Shown: in pieces, positions 51,395 to 60,259 of the stretch | Layout of the letters: the number at the start of each line of letters is the position of its first letter | How positions within the stretch are numbered: position 1 is the stretch's first letter | NCBI GenBank assembly: GCA_964571375.1 | Contig: CAZNBL010000001.1 | Span: 8,565-72,564, forward strand | DNA: 64,000 nucleotides | Direction of reading: 5' to 3' | DNA from: JAFTYR01 sp964571375 | GTDB lineage: Bacteria > Pseudomonadota > Gammaproteobacteria > Burkholderiales > Burkholderiaceae_F | Notes under the pieces: model-generated | What the model was told of the DNA's origin: nothing | Database searches by the model: none | Seen by the model: the letters and a program-made list of their open reading frames with translations, nothing else | Program-made: the position numbers and the translations under genes

Positions 51395-52176
51395 TGATTC
51401 AGCTGATTTCCAATCTCGGCCGCTGGTTTTTAAGTCAGATTGCTTCGCTCGGTGCGTTCAGTCTGTTTACTCTGCGGTTGTTTACCAATGTCGGTGCGTC
51501 TCTGCGTCCGTTCTCTCAGACGATCAAACAGATTCAGTTCGTCGGGAACTACTCGCTGCTCATTATTTTGGTGAGCGGTCTGTTTGTCGGCTTTGTTCTC
51601 GGTCTGCAGGGCTACTACGTACTTTCTTCTTACGGCAGCGAACAGGCGCTCGGTCTGATGGTTGCGCTTTCTCTGCTTCGAGAGCTCGGCCCCGTGGTGA
51701 CTGCGCTTCTCTTTGCCGGTCGCGCAGGAACATCGCTTACCGCTGAAATCGGCCTGATGCGTGCCGGCGAACAGCTCTCCGCAATGGAAATGATGGGTGT
51801 TGACCCTGTCCGTCGCGTACTCGAGCCGCGCTTTGCCGCAGCGGTGATTTCGATGCCGATTCTGGCAATTCTTTTCTCCGCCGTCGGTATTATCGGCGGC
51901 TGGGTGGTCGGCGTACCTCTGATCGGTATCGACACCGGAGCTTTCTGGAGTCAGATGCAGGTCGGCGTCGAAGTTTGGGATGACGTCGGCGGCGGTATTC
52001 TGAAGTCGTTTATTTTCGGCCTCGCCGTTGCTGCGATTTCGCTTTATCAGGGATATACGGCCCGGGCTACACCGGAAGGTGTTTCGCGGGCTACTACAAG
52101 AACCGTGGTGATTTCTTCTCTGACGGTTTTAGGTTTGGACTTTATTTTGACAGCAATGATGTTTACAACACATTGA
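51394..52176 (+). CDS. mlaE: Mla ABC transporter permease MlaE
   Basis: Membrane permease of the Mla complex, 260 residues from the ATG at 51394 (a GTG lies three bases earlier). Five or six membrane segments; the family motifs GLQGYYVLSSYGSEQALG and LRELGPVVTALLFAGRAG are clear, with MEMMGVDPVRRVLEPR in the coupling-helix region. It overlaps the mlaF stop (TGATG), so the two are co-translated. Confidence 0.93.
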   Translation: MIQLISNLGRWFLSQIASLGAFSLFTLRLFTNVGASLRPFSQTIKQIQFVGNYSLLIILVSGLFVGFVLGLQGYYVLSSYGSEQALGLMVALSLLRELGPVVTALLFAGRAGTSLTAEIGLMRAGEQLSAMEMMGVDPVRRVLEPRFAAAVISMPILAILFSAVGIIGGWVVGVPLIGIDTGAFWSQMQVGVEVWDDVGGGILKSFIFGLAVAAISLYQGYTARATPEGVSRATTRTVVISSLTVLGLDFILTAMMFTTH

Positions 52177-52192
52177 CGCTCGGGTGTGGAAG

Positions 52193-52672
52193 ATGCAGAA
52201 CAACGCAAAAGTAAATTTTATGGTCGGTCTTTTCGTACTGGCCGGTATTATCGGGCTGGTTTTCCTGGCTCTGCAGGCCGCTAACCTGAGTTCTTTTACA
52301 GGCGGCAAGACTTATCAGGTCACCGCTAAATTCGACAATATCGGCGGCTTAAAAGTCCGCTCTCCGGTAAAGAGCGCCGGTGTCGTAGTCGGCCGAATCA
52401 AGGCTGTTTCCTATGACAACGAGACTTATCAGGCTCTGGTAACGCTCGCAATCGAAGAGAAGTTCAAGTTCCCGGAAGATACATCTGCCAAGATTCTGAC
52501 AAGCGGTCTGCTCGGCGAACAGTACATCGGTCTGCAACCCGGTGCTGAGGAAGAAAATCTTGCCGAAGGCGGTCAGATCCTCTATACGCAGAGTGCTGTC
52601 GTTTTGGAAAATCTGATCAGCCAGTTCCTCTTCAATAAGGCGGAAGACAACGCCGCCAAGGAAGAAAAATAA
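52193..52672 (+). CDS. mlaD: Mla periplasmic MCE-domain protein MlaD
   Basis: Membrane-anchored MCE protein forming a hexameric lipid channel on MlaE. It has 159 residues from the ATG at 52193, or 162 from a GTG at 52184; the choice is uncertain. One N-terminal membrane helix (MVGLFVLAGIIGLVFLAL) and one MCE domain with NIGGLKVRSPVKSAGVVVG and LTSGLLGEQYIGL. The stop shares one base with the mlaA start. Confidence 0.92.
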   Translation: MQNNAKVNFMVGLFVLAGIIGLVFLALQAANLSSFTGGKTYQVTAKFDNIGGLKVRSPVKSAGVVVGRIKAVSYDNETYQALVTLAIEEKFKFPEDTSAKILTSGLLGEQYIGLQPGAEEENLAEGGQILYTQSAVVLENLISQFLFNKAEDNAAKEEK

Positions 52673-53430
52673 TGCGTGCAATGACAAAGAAAATTACTTT
52701 GGCTGCCGCGGCCGTATCCGTTGCTTTGCTCAGCGGCTGCGCGCAGGTCCCCAAGGGTGCGGGCGACGATCCTCAGGATCCGTTCGAAGCGCTGAACCGT
52801 CAGACGTTTGCATTCAATCAGGCTGTTGACAGTGCAGTTGTAAAACCTGTGGCCGAGGGCTATAAGTACATTACGCCCGAGCCGGTCAGGAACAGCGTCA
52901 CGCACTTCTATCAGAACCTCGGCGAACCTTCGAATGCCGTCAATAATGTGCTGCAGGGCAAGGTTGAAGACGGCATTCTTTCGGTATTCCGTTTTCTGAT
53001 CAATACGACTGTCGGTGTCGGCGGTCTCTTTGACGTTGCCAGCGAAGTCGATATTCCTCACAAGCGTGAAGACTTCGGTCAGACGCTCGGTGTCTGGGGT
53101 GTTGAAAGCGGTCCTTATATCGTGCTTCCGCTGCTCGGTCCCTCGACCGCACGTGATGCAACCGGTCTTGCCGCCGACTATTTCACTTATCCGGCCACTT
53201 ATGTCGATCAGGACGGTATCCGTTGGTCGACTTGGGGCGTCGGTCTCATCAATACAAGAGCCCGACTGCTGCCGGTTACAGATATGCTTGATCTGCAGGT
53301 CGATCCGTACGTAGCAACACGTAATGCTTTCCTGCAGACCCGTAAGAACGATATTGCAGACGGCAAGGCAGAGCCCCAGATCGAGGATCCTTCTAAGATG
53401 CTCGATCCGTTTGCCGATGATGAAGAATAA
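52672..53430 (+). CDS. mlaA: Outer-membrane lipoprotein MlaA (VacJ)
   Basis: Donut-shaped outer-membrane lipoprotein that removes outer-leaflet phospholipids and passes them to MlaC. It has 252 residues with signal and lipobox LLSGC (lipid Cys at about 23). Family motifs are DPFEALNRQTFAFN, FYQNLGEPSNAVNNVLQG and EDFGQTLGVWGVESGPYIVLP. Carrying mlaA inside the operon between D and C is the Burkholderiales arrangement, unlike E. coli where it is separate. An internal start at 52681 is possible. Confidence 0.94.
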   Translation: MRAMTKKITLAAAAVSVALLSGCAQVPKGAGDDPQDPFEALNRQTFAFNQAVDSAVVKPVAEGYKYITPEPVRNSVTHFYQNLGEPSNAVNNVLQGKVEDGILSVFRFLINTTVGVGGLFDVASEVDIPHKREDFGQTLGVWGVESGPYIVLPLLGPSTARDATGLAADYFTYPATYVDQDGIRWSTWGVGLINTRARLLPVTDMLDLQVDPYVATRNAFLQTRKNDIADGKAEPQIEDPSKMLDPFADDEE

Positions 53431-53454
53431 AAGCGAAAAGAAAAAGGAATTGAA

Positions 53455-54087
53455 ATGAGTCTCTTTAAGAAAATCATTTGCTCCGCAGCCTTCGGTCTGT
53501 TTTCTCTGGCTGCTCAGGCCGCTCCCGTGGATGCAGGTCTGCCGCCCGATCAGCTGATTGAAAAGGTTTCCGGCAATGTTCTTTCTGAAATTCAGAAGGA
53601 TCCGGCTCTTGCTCAGGCTGACGCCGAACACGTCCGCGTACTCGTTGACGAACACATTCTGCCTTATACCGACTTTGCCCGCATGACCCGCATGTCTGTA
53701 GGTCCGGCTTGGAAAAAGGCTACTGACGCTCAGAAGCAGGAAATTCAGACTCTTTTCCGTCAGTTGCTCACAGCGGTTTATTCCGGTGCTCTGAAGGAAG
53801 CTGCTTCCTACAAGATTCAGATGCGTCCGAACCGATTTGCCGCCGATGACAAGGTTGTGATCATTCACACAGCTCTGGTTTCCGGCTCTAACGAACCGAT
53901 TCAGCTCGACTATCGTTTGCTCAGCAAGGACAATGCCTGGAAGATTTTCGACGTGAATGTGGGCGGTGTCTGGCTGGTTGAAAACTACCGCAGTCAGTTT
54001 GCTTCTGTGATCAACAGCTCCGGTATCGAAGGCTTGATCTCTCAGCTCAAGGACCGTGTCGAAACCCTTCAGAAGCAGAAGAAATAA
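53455..54087 (+). CDS. mlaC: Periplasmic phospholipid carrier MlaC
   Basis: Shuttles lipid between MlaA and MlaD. It has 210 residues with a Sec signal ending AQAA-PVDA. The Tt2C-type core is visible in EHILPYTDFARMTRMSVG, RQLLTAVYSGALKEA and the late WKIFDVNVGGVWLVENYRSQF. AAGGAAT precedes the ATG, 24 bp after mlaA. Confidence 0.94.
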   Translation: MSLFKKIICSAAFGLFSLAAQAAPVDAGLPPDQLIEKVSGNVLSEIQKDPALAQADAEHVRVLVDEHILPYTDFARMTRMSVGPAWKKATDAQKQEIQTLFRQLLTAVYSGALKEAASYKIQMRPNRFAADDKVVIIHTALVSGSNEPIQLDYRLLSKDNAWKIFDVNVGGVWLVENYRSQFASVINSSGIEGLISQLKDRVETLQKQKK

Positions 54088-54088
54088 T

Positions 54089-54340
54089 ATGCTGATTCAG
54101 CAGAAAACCATTACTTTCAGAAACGTCACCGAAGTGGCTGCCGAGATGCAGAAGGCTATCGGCGAAGGCTGCTGCGAGTTCGACTTTGCCAATGTAGAGC
54201 GTGTAGACAGCTCCGCCATTGCGCTGGCTGTCGAGATTTTGAAGTTTTCCGAAAAGAGCGGCGTAAAGCTTGAAATTCGAAACGTTCCCGAGTCATTTAA
54301 GAAGCTCGGTGCACTTTACGGTTTTAAGCGTCTTTACTAA
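54089..54340 (+). CDS. mlaB: Mla STAS-domain protein MlaB
   Basis: Small cytosolic STAS protein that binds and activates MlaF. It has 83 residues from the ATG at 54089, one base after the mlaC stop; the longer frame overlapping mlaC is rejected. The conserved Ser-Ser-Ala loop (VERVDSSAIALAVEILK) is the part that contacts MlaF. Last gene of the operon, followed by a terminator. Confidence 0.9.
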   Translation: MLIQQKTITFRNVTEVAAEMQKAIGEGCCEFDFANVERVDSSAIALAVEILKFSEKSGVKLEIRNVPESFKKLGALYGFKRLY

Positions 54341-54362
54341 AAGCACAGTTTGTTTCGTGACG

Positions 54363-54397
54363 AAGGCCGGATTTCTGACGAAATCCGGCCTTTTTCT
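54363..54397 (+). terminator. Intrinsic terminator after mlaB
   Basis: A 12-bp stem, AAGGCCGGATTT (54363-54374) with AAATCCGGCCTT (54381-54392), is followed by TTTCTT. Confidence 0.92.
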
Positions 54398-54407
54398 TAA
54401 GTGCTGT

Positions 54408-55127
54408 TTACGAGCGCATCCAATGCGTTTCAATACTTCGGATACGCATGAGACTGTCGGTCACATAAACAGTAAACAGCGGGAACATCATGATGCCGAG
54501 TGCCGCATCGAAAACCGCGAGAATCTTACCGACCGCGGAGACAGGTTCGATATTGCATCCGACGGTAACCGCATCCATACAGGCCCAAAAGAGCGCATCG
54601 GTGTAGTGTGTCACCTGCGGGTTGACTCCTGATTCCGATACATAAAACGCAAGACTGGAGAGGTAGACGCTGGTCGCGAAAGTAAAAAGATAGGTATAGA
54701 AGACTTTTGAGACGGTTCCTGATGTCAGCCAACCGATGACTACCGTGAGCGCATAACCGCACCGTAAAAGCGGCATGTAGCGTATGAAGTAGCGGACGTC
54801 GGGAGCGAGAGGAATATTCAGAAATTCCAAGAGCGGAGCCCAGGGAATACACACAAGAAATGAGATTGCATAGACCGGAAAGAACCGCTTTTTTTGACGG
54901 CATATGATGAAATTAAAGATCAGATCCGCCAGGAAGAACAGGCAGACTGCATTCTGCAAACGGACAAATTTTGTGTCCGGGTAAAAAGGATCGTTGTAGA
55001 TCAGAGTGTCGTATGAAATACCGATAAGAATGACGGCAGATAGAAGGAGCGTGATGCAGTGAAGTATCAACTCGATCGGACTTTTTTTTCGAAGTGTGCT
55101 TCGAATGTCGGTTGTCTGTTTATTCAT
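54408..55127 (-). CDS. Potassium-channel-like ion channel with pore motif TVGCN
   Basis: A 239-residue inner-membrane protein with about six hydrophobic segments; the last two flank a pore loop, FWACMDAVTVGCNIEPVS. In K+ channels the filter is TVGYG; here it is TVGCN, so ion selectivity cannot be taken as K+. No RCK or cyclic-nucleotide domain is attached. It is the last gene of the urease locus and overlaps the MFS gene by eight bases, which implies joint expression. A link to urea or ammonium movement is only a guess from position. Confidence 0.72.
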   Translation of the reverse strand: MNKQTTDIRSTLRKKSPIELILHCITLLLSAVILIGISYDTLIYNDPFYPDTKFVRLQNAVCLFFLADLIFNFIICRQKKRFFPVYAISFLVCIPWAPLLEFLNIPLAPDVRYFIRYMPLLRCGYALTVVIGWLTSGTVSKVFYTYLFTFATSVYLSSLAFYVSESGVNPQVTHYTDALFWACMDAVTVGCNIEPVSAVGKILAVFDAALGIMMFPLFTVYVTDSLMRIRSIETHWMRS

Positions 55128-56382
55128 AGCGGTCTCCCGGTTCGCTTGCTTTTCGTCCGAGCAGTTTTCTTCCGAAAGCTTCCGTAACGGCTGCGCCGAT
55201 CAGCAAGAGAATTGCAGAAATCAGCAGGACGCTTTGTACGCCGCCTTTTTCAAGCAGGAACGGAATGGAAATAACTGATGCTGCGGCGCCCAATTTGCCG
55301 ACGGATGCGGCAAGACCGGCACCTTCGCTGCGCTCATAGACCGGGTAAACTTCGCCCGGCAGAATATAAGTCATCAGATGCGGACCGGCGTTCAGAGCTA
55401 ATTCGAAAATCATGAATCCGATTAAGCAGACAAATCCCGGAAGACGGAAATAATCGGCGCAGGAAAGGATGAAAAGACCTGCAGCTGCAATCAGAAAACC
55501 TCCGGCCTGAAGGNNNNNNNNNNGTCGAAGTCCGATAAGAAACCCCGGAAGCATAAAAAAGCTGACTAAAACTGAGAGCTCGGCGGAATCCAAAATTCGA
55601 CTGATACCGAGTGTCGAATCTTCGTGCGGAATCAGTGTCATCAGAAGAGTCGGCAGAAATATGCCGACGCCGTAAACGCAAGCGCCTTCGCATGCCCAGG
55701 GAATGCCGCAGAAAACAATCCGTTCAAGTTTGTTTTTCTCCCGAGAGGCAGACTGATCAGTTTCTGCTTCCCGGCCCTGCTGCCGGGGAAGCTTCGGAAT
55801 ATAAAGGCGTAGCAGAAATGTCAGAAAAGCCGGGACGGCAATAATGAGGAACAACTTGTTTGCTGTTTCGGCAAAAGGCATTTCTTTCAGCAAAAGAAAT
55901 ACGGCGAGCGCACCGAAAATACTTCCGAGCGCCGAAGAGGATTTCACGACGCCTACGATGAACTGTCTTTTGTTTTTACGGAAGTATTTCGAGACAGTAT
56001 CGGAATCAAGACTGTATTCGCCGCCGACCGTAAATCCGATAATCGACAGAGCTGCGCAAAGCGGCGGGATACCGTCGCAGAAACAGGCGCAAAGTGCAGC
56101 ACATGCCGCAATCAGCGGGCCTATTTTTAAGAAAATCAACGGTGCGAAGCGAGTACTTACTTTACCGATAAGCGCTGAACCGGCAGTGATGCCGAGAAGG
56201 GCCGACGCACCGACGCAACTGAGTTCTGCAGAAGAGACGGAGGTATCCGGGTTCATTTGCAAAAGCGGCAGTACGACGCCGACAACCGCCGAGAGCGCGG
56301 CACCGAGTATTTGTCCCATTGATGATGAGATAAGAATCAAACACTGTTTTGCCGATATGCCGACTGTTCGGAGTGCGTGCAT
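55120..56382 (-). CDS. MFS transporter linked to urease, contains a 10-N gap
   Basis: Major-facilitator protein of about 420 residues with 12 predicted membrane segments and a central cytosolic loop near residues 195-215 rich in charged residues. GGEYSLDSDTVSKYF and the late LPGEVYPVYERSEGAG resemble the sugar/organic-solute branch (GxxYxxE-P pattern). Ten N bases at 55514-55523 interrupt the second half; the frame is open on both sides with ten N, so no frameshift is proven. It lies three bases after the urea transporter. Substrate unknown. Confidence 0.75.
   Translation of the reverse strand: MHALRTVGISAKQCLILISSSMGQILGAALSAVVGVVLPLLQMNPDTSVSSAELSCVGASALLGITAGSALIGKVSTRFAPLIFLKIGPLIAACAALCACFCDGIPPLCAALSIIGFTVGGEYSLDSDTVSKYFRKNKRQFIVGVVKSSSALGSIFGALAVFLLLKEMPFAETANKLFLIIAVPAFLTFLLRLYIPKLPRQQGREAETDQSASREKNKLERIVFCGIPWACEGACVYGVGIFLPTLLMTLIPHEDSTLGISRILDSAELSVLVSFFMLPGFLIGLRXXXXLQAGGFLIAAAGLFILSCADYFRLPGFVCLIGFMIFELALNAGPHLMTYILPGEVYPVYERSEGAGLAASVGKLGAAASVISIPFLLEKGGVQSVLLISAILLLIGAAVTEAFGRKLLGRKASEPGDRYE
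55514..55523. other. Assembly gap of 10 N
   Basis: Ten N bases inside the MFS gene, the minimum scaffold gap used by some assemblers. The reading frame stays open across it as written; the true size is unknown. Confidence 0.95.
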
Positions 56383-56385
56383 GGT

Positions 56386-57330
56386 TTACTCCCGGTCGGT
56401 GTTTTCGAAACGATATCCGGGAAGCGTAAAAAGCCAGACCGTAATGCAGAAGGGGGCTGTCAGTACAGGAATCCCGAAAGGCTCGGTCAATGCCTGCATC
56501 CCGAGCTCAAGAAAGAAGGTGAAAACAACGGCAGTCAGAGTCCAAAGGAGACTGCGGATACCGGTGCCGAAGACGCCGCCGAGTGCTACGGCAGTAAGTG
56601 CAGGACTGAAACCGAGAAGTCCGTTGGTAAGTAACGACTCGGGTGCGCCGTACATCAGAGCAAGGAACACCGCGGTCAAGCTGCCGCAGGCAGCCCGGAG
56701 TGCGGCGCGCACTGAGCTTGCAGCGAGCGCAAGCAGAAAAATAGCACCTGCGAGCGGGTCGTTAATCAGAAATATCTGAGAAATGCCTTTGAGCACAAAT
56801 ATGACACAGTCGGCCGCGCTCGGAGGGATGGCGGCAGAAGCCATCCGATAAGTCAGCGCAGGCACGCAAAGTGCATCCGAAGGCATATTGTTCAGGCAAC
56901 GGGATGCAAAAAGAAAGAACCAGACGGAAAGGACGAAAGGAAAGGTAAGCGAACTCACCGAAAGGCGCGTACCGACCCGATTCAGACCGTTTCGAATCCA
57001 GACAGTGGAAGCAGAACAGAGTATCAATGCGGTCCACATGGCAGGTGTACTTTCCAAAAATGTCGGCAAAGCACATCCGACCAGAAGACCGTTGAAGCCC
57101 CAAAGACCGTCTTTTCCGTCTCTTACCGATTCAGGTAACAGCATGCCGGTCACTGTGGCTGCGCCGACTCCTAAAAGAGCGCCGCAGATGACCTCCGGAG
57201 TGTGAGAAGCAAAACTTCCCAGGACTATGCCGGCAAGGATCAACAGGCCGCAGAGAATACTTCTTTGCAGTACGACTTCGGAAAAACCGTAAAGGAGGAT
57301 GACAGGTAAAGTCGGGAATTTTTCGGGCAT
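56386..57330 (-). CDS. utp: Urea transporter (UT family)
   Basis: Channel-like urea permease of the inner membrane, 314 residues, the usual bacterial UT length. The two pseudo-symmetric signatures are GLWGFNGLLVGCALP and GLLGFSPALTAVALGG, each following a pore helix, and TAPFCITVWLF closes the second half. It lies 20 bases after ureD and feeds urea to the cytosolic urease encoded upstream. Confidence 0.9.
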   Translation of the reverse strand: MPEKFPTLPVILLYGFSEVVLQRSILCGLLILAGIVLGSFASHTPEVICGALLGVGAATVTGMLLPESVRDGKDGLWGFNGLLVGCALPTFLESTPAMWTALILCSASTVWIRNGLNRVGTRLSVSSLTFPFVLSVWFFLFASRCLNNMPSDALCVPALTYRMASAAIPPSAADCVIFVLKGISQIFLINDPLAGAIFLLALAASSVRAALRAACGSLTAVFLALMYGAPESLLTNGLLGFSPALTAVALGGVFGTGIRSLLWTLTAVVFTFFLELGMQALTEPFGIPVLTAPFCITVWLFTLPGYRFENTDRE

Positions 57331-57350
57331 GATTGTCTCCCGATAAGCGT

Positions 57351-58310
57351 TTACCGCCAGGGAAAATCGGCGGGGAGCTTTCGGTTCTTAACGTTTTGCC
57401 GAACCAGAGAACAGAGGCTGCGCACGATGCTTTTCACGCGTTGTGTATCGACGCCGAGCACCCGGCAGATAAGCCCGCAGTGACAGGGGAGAAAGGCAAC
57501 ACCGACCGCTGTTTTGGTTTCGGCATCAATGTAGGAGGCGATAGCCTTGTAAAGGCGCTCGGAATGCTTCTTCGGCGTCAGAATGAGAACGTCGGCAAAG
57601 ATATCGAACTTTCCCATGACAGCCGGTGAGCGCGGATCGTTTCGCTTCGGACGGATGATGAATTTATCTCTCAGAAGAGGCGTGCCGTCAGGGCGTTTTG
57701 CCTCGATGCAGACCGAAAGAATGTCGTAATCGAAGGATTCTCCGTTCCGATAGTACTTACGGCCGGCGGTATAGATTTCAGAATAAAAAAGTGTGGCGGA
57801 CTCGGCTGCGGTAATGTCGGTGCGACTGATGAAACGGGCATGCCGGCAGGCAATGACCGGCTCGGGAAGATATTCAAGGTAGGAGTCATCTTCGAGAACA
57901 AAATATTGCTCGAGCCCTGAGAAATTAAATCGCATTTCAGCGATTTTTGTTGCCGCACCGGACGCAATGTGAGCAAAGGAGCGGCTGTGCATTGTGATGT
58001 CCTGGCGGCAACGGTCTCCGTCAACGTTCGGACCGCCCGAAGAAAGAATATAGACGCAAGGCATTTCGGGCATTGCTTCGTCGAAATAAAGCGCCTGTTG
58101 CACGATCAGAGGATGGCGTCTCTCAAGTTCTCTCAGGATACTTTTTCCGTTTCTGTCGAGTTCGAACGAGAGGGAGAGATACCCCTTTTTTCCGGGAGCA
58201 CCGATATACATGGCTTCCGGTTCTTTGAAGTAATCGGCCATTTCCGGAGCATCGGAGAAGTCGGTGCCCGGACCCTCGGCCTGAATGTTGAGTGTCCGGT
58301 ATTCGCTCAT
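57351..58310 (-). CDS. ureD: Urease accessory protein UreD (UreH)
   Basis: Scaffold that docks UreF and UreG onto apo-urease for nickel insertion. It has 319 residues, longer than many UreD (about 270). The GGPNVDGDRCRQDI segment and the EYLPEPVIACRHARF segment are recognisable. Its ATG overlaps the ureG stop (ATGA). Its place at the end, after ureG, is the order of Pasteurellaceae and Helicobacter, not of most Burkholderiales. Confidence 0.88.
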   Translation of the reverse strand: MSEYRTLNIQAEGPGTDFSDAPEMADYFKEPEAMYIGAPGKKGYLSLSFELDRNGKSILRELERRHPLIVQQALYFDEAMPEMPCVYILSSGGPNVDGDRCRQDITMHSRSFAHIASGAATKIAEMRFNFSGLEQYFVLEDDSYLEYLPEPVIACRHARFISRTDITAAESATLFYSEIYTAGRKYYRNGESFDYDILSVCIEAKRPDGTPLLRDKFIIRPKRNDPRSPAVMGKFDIFADVLILTPKKHSERLYKAIASYIDAETKTAVGVAFLPCHCGLICRVLGVDTQRVKSIVRSLCSLVRQNVKNRKLPADFPWR

Positions 58311-58942
58311 AGTGATGTCGTTTTATTTTTATCGAAAAGCGCAGTTTTAAAGATCAGGTCGACAAGTTCGTCGATACCTTCGCCGCTCATGCAGTTGGTA
58401 AAAAGAAAGGGTTTGTCTCCTCGCATGAATATCGAGTCGCGTTTCATGACTTCGAGACTGGCATGAACGTAAGGGGCAAGATCTGTTTTGTTGATGACAA
58501 GAATGTCGGAGCGGGAGATGCCCGGACCGTCTTTGCGGGGAATTTTGTCGCCGGCCGCCACGTCGATGACATAGATGAAGAAATCGACGAGTGCAGGACT
58601 GAATGTCAGCGTGAGATTGTCGCCCCCGGATTCGATAAGAACGATATCGCTGTCGGGAAATTTAGCTTCCATTTCCTCGACGGCAGCAAGATTCATCGAC
58701 GGATCTTCCCGTACCGCCGTATGCGGGCAGGCGCCGGTTTCGACTCCGATGATGCGGTCTTCGAGAAGAATGCCTTTCAAGGTTTTGCGGACGTGTTTGC
58801 AGTCCTCCGTTGTGACGATGTCGTTCGTAATGATGAGAACCTTGAGCCCTCGTTCAAGCAGTCGGGGCGTGATCGCTTCAATGATCGCAGTTTTACCCGA
58901 GCCGACCGGACCGCCGATGCCGATTCTGCATGTATTGGTCAT
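58307..58942 (-). CDS. ureG: Urease accessory GTPase UreG
   Basis: SIMIBI-class GTPase that carries nickel to urease. It has 211 residues. P-loop GGPVGSGKT near residue 10, the metal-binding CPH in ETGACPHTAVREDPSMN, G3-like IESGGDNL and base-recognition NKTDL. AGGA lies upstream of the ATG. It lies 21 bases after ureF and overlaps ureD. Confidence 0.95.
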   Translation of the reverse strand: MTNTCRIGIGGPVGSGKTAIIEAITPRLLERGLKVLIITNDIVTTEDCKHVRKTLKGILLEDRIIGVETGACPHTAVREDPSMNLAAVEEMEAKFPDSDIVLIESGGDNLTLTFSPALVDFFIYVIDVAAGDKIPRKDGPGISRSDILVINKTDLAPYVHASLEVMKRDSIFMRGDKPFLFTNCMSGEGIDELVDLIFKTALFDKNKTTSL

Positions 58943-58963
58943 AGGAGTGTCCTCAGAGTTGAA

Positions 58964-59659
58964 TCAGTTCATAAACATCCGCATCCTGCCGCGCTCATGA
59001 ATGCAGAAAAAGATGTCACAAAGCGGCGAGAAGGTATGCATGTCTTTGAGATTCATGCGGCGGACTTCCTGCCAGCGTTTTTCGCTTTCTCCGCCGAGTT
59101 TGAAAAGAATGCATTGAGTGTCGTAGTGAGAGACGCGGATAAGGCGTAAGGCGGCATTGAGCACTGTGCCGATGACGCCGTAGCGAAGGCTGCAGAAAAG
59201 TTCTTTTTCGGACAGGCCGCTCATCGCAAAAAGAGCTGCTTTGGCAGCGGGATATGTTCCCGGAGCGAGTTTTAAATCAATATCGTTTTTCCATCGGACG
59301 AGTATCGGATCGGGTCCGCAGAGTTTTTCTGTCAGGTCTGCGAGTTTGTTCCCCGTACGGGTAAGCATGAGGCGGTTCTCGTCGCCGAATGTCATAAGGA
59401 AAACAGCGCGGTCAGCTCTGATAAAAGACTCGTAATCATTGTTATGAATTGCCCGGAAGGCATGCAGGGCAGCAACGGCTTCTGTGTAATCGGCTCTTCG
59501 TACCGTTGTTTCGGTAAAGGCTTCGAGCGTGGCGGCATCGAAAACCATGCCGCAACTGACAGCCGCTTCGAGACCGCAGGAGAACGAAAAACTACCGATC
59601 GGAAGTGCTGAGTCCGAAAACTGTATCAGGCGCATAACCGAGGTAAGGGCGTCGGCCAT
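58964..59659 (-). CDS. ureF: Urease accessory protein UreF
   Basis: All-helical partner of UreD that gates UreG activity. It has 231 residues from the ATG at 59659, which has GGGAGAT upstream; a longer frame from 59722 overlaps ureE and is rejected. The N-terminal FSDSALPIGSFSFSCGLE motif is the family signature. Confidence 0.92.
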   Translation of the reverse strand: MADALTSVMRLIQFSDSALPIGSFSFSCGLEAAVSCGMVFDAATLEAFTETTVRRADYTEAVAALHAFRAIHNNDYESFIRADRAVFLMTFGDENRLMLTRTGNKLADLTEKLCGPDPILVRWKNDIDLKLAPGTYPAAKAALFAMSGLSEKELFCSLRYGVIGTVLNAALRLIRVSHYDTQCILFKLGGESEKRWQEVRRMNLKDMHTFSPLCDIFFCIHERGRMRMFMN

Positions 59660-59675
59660 AGTCGTATCTCCCGAA

Positions 59676-60239
59676 TCAGCAATCGCAGTGACAGTGAGCG
59701 TCGGTTTGCGCAGATGCGGCAAAAAGCCTGCGTATTTCGTGCGGAGCCAGAAATGGAATAACTTCGGAGCTGTCCTGCAGCCGGTAGGAGATGCCTTCGA
59801 TACGATGCGTCTGCATGACAGAAAGCATGACTTTTTTGTCGACGATCAGCGGGACATACACCTTGCATCCTTTGACTACGGCAGGCCAATGCTGATTGCC
59901 GAGGGCATGACCGAGTTCGAACGCACGTTCGATGACGGTCTCATCAGAGCTGCCCTTAAGTGCAGAGAGATCGACGGCGAGTACCGGATTTAATTTGATA
60001 CTTATGACGGCGGCGGACTTTTTCTGCGGATCAAACTGAAGAATGTCTCCGTCGGTAATCTGTGTGTGCCTTTTAAGGGCTACGGGATATTCGCCGCCTT
60101 TGTCTCCTCGAGCAAGAAAACGGCTTTTCTGAGCAGTCCATTGATCAAGACGGATGTGCTCGATTTCACAGTCGGCAAGCCGTTTCTTCCAGTTTTCGTC
60201 GGTGAAGATATTGCCGAGAATTTCCTCATAGATTTTCAT
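59676..60239 (-). CDS. ureE: Urease accessory nickel chaperone UreE
   Basis: Dimeric nickel-storage chaperone, 187 residues from the ATG at 60239. The C-terminal domain has LGHALGNQHWPAV and the tail ends AHCHCDC, a short histidine/cysteine metal-binding tail instead of the long polyhistidine of Klebsiella. It lies 20 bases after ureC. Confidence 0.9.
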   Translation of the reverse strand: MKIYEEILGNIFTDENWKKRLADCEIEHIRLDQWTAQKSRFLARGDKGGEYPVALKRHTQITDGDILQFDPQKKSAAVISIKLNPVLAVDLSALKGSSDETVIERAFELGHALGNQHWPAVVKGCKVYVPLIVDKKVMLSVMQTHRIEGISYRLQDSSEVIPFLAPHEIRRLFAASAQTDAHCHCDC

Positions 60240-60259
60240 GATAGATTTTTTCTCTCGTG

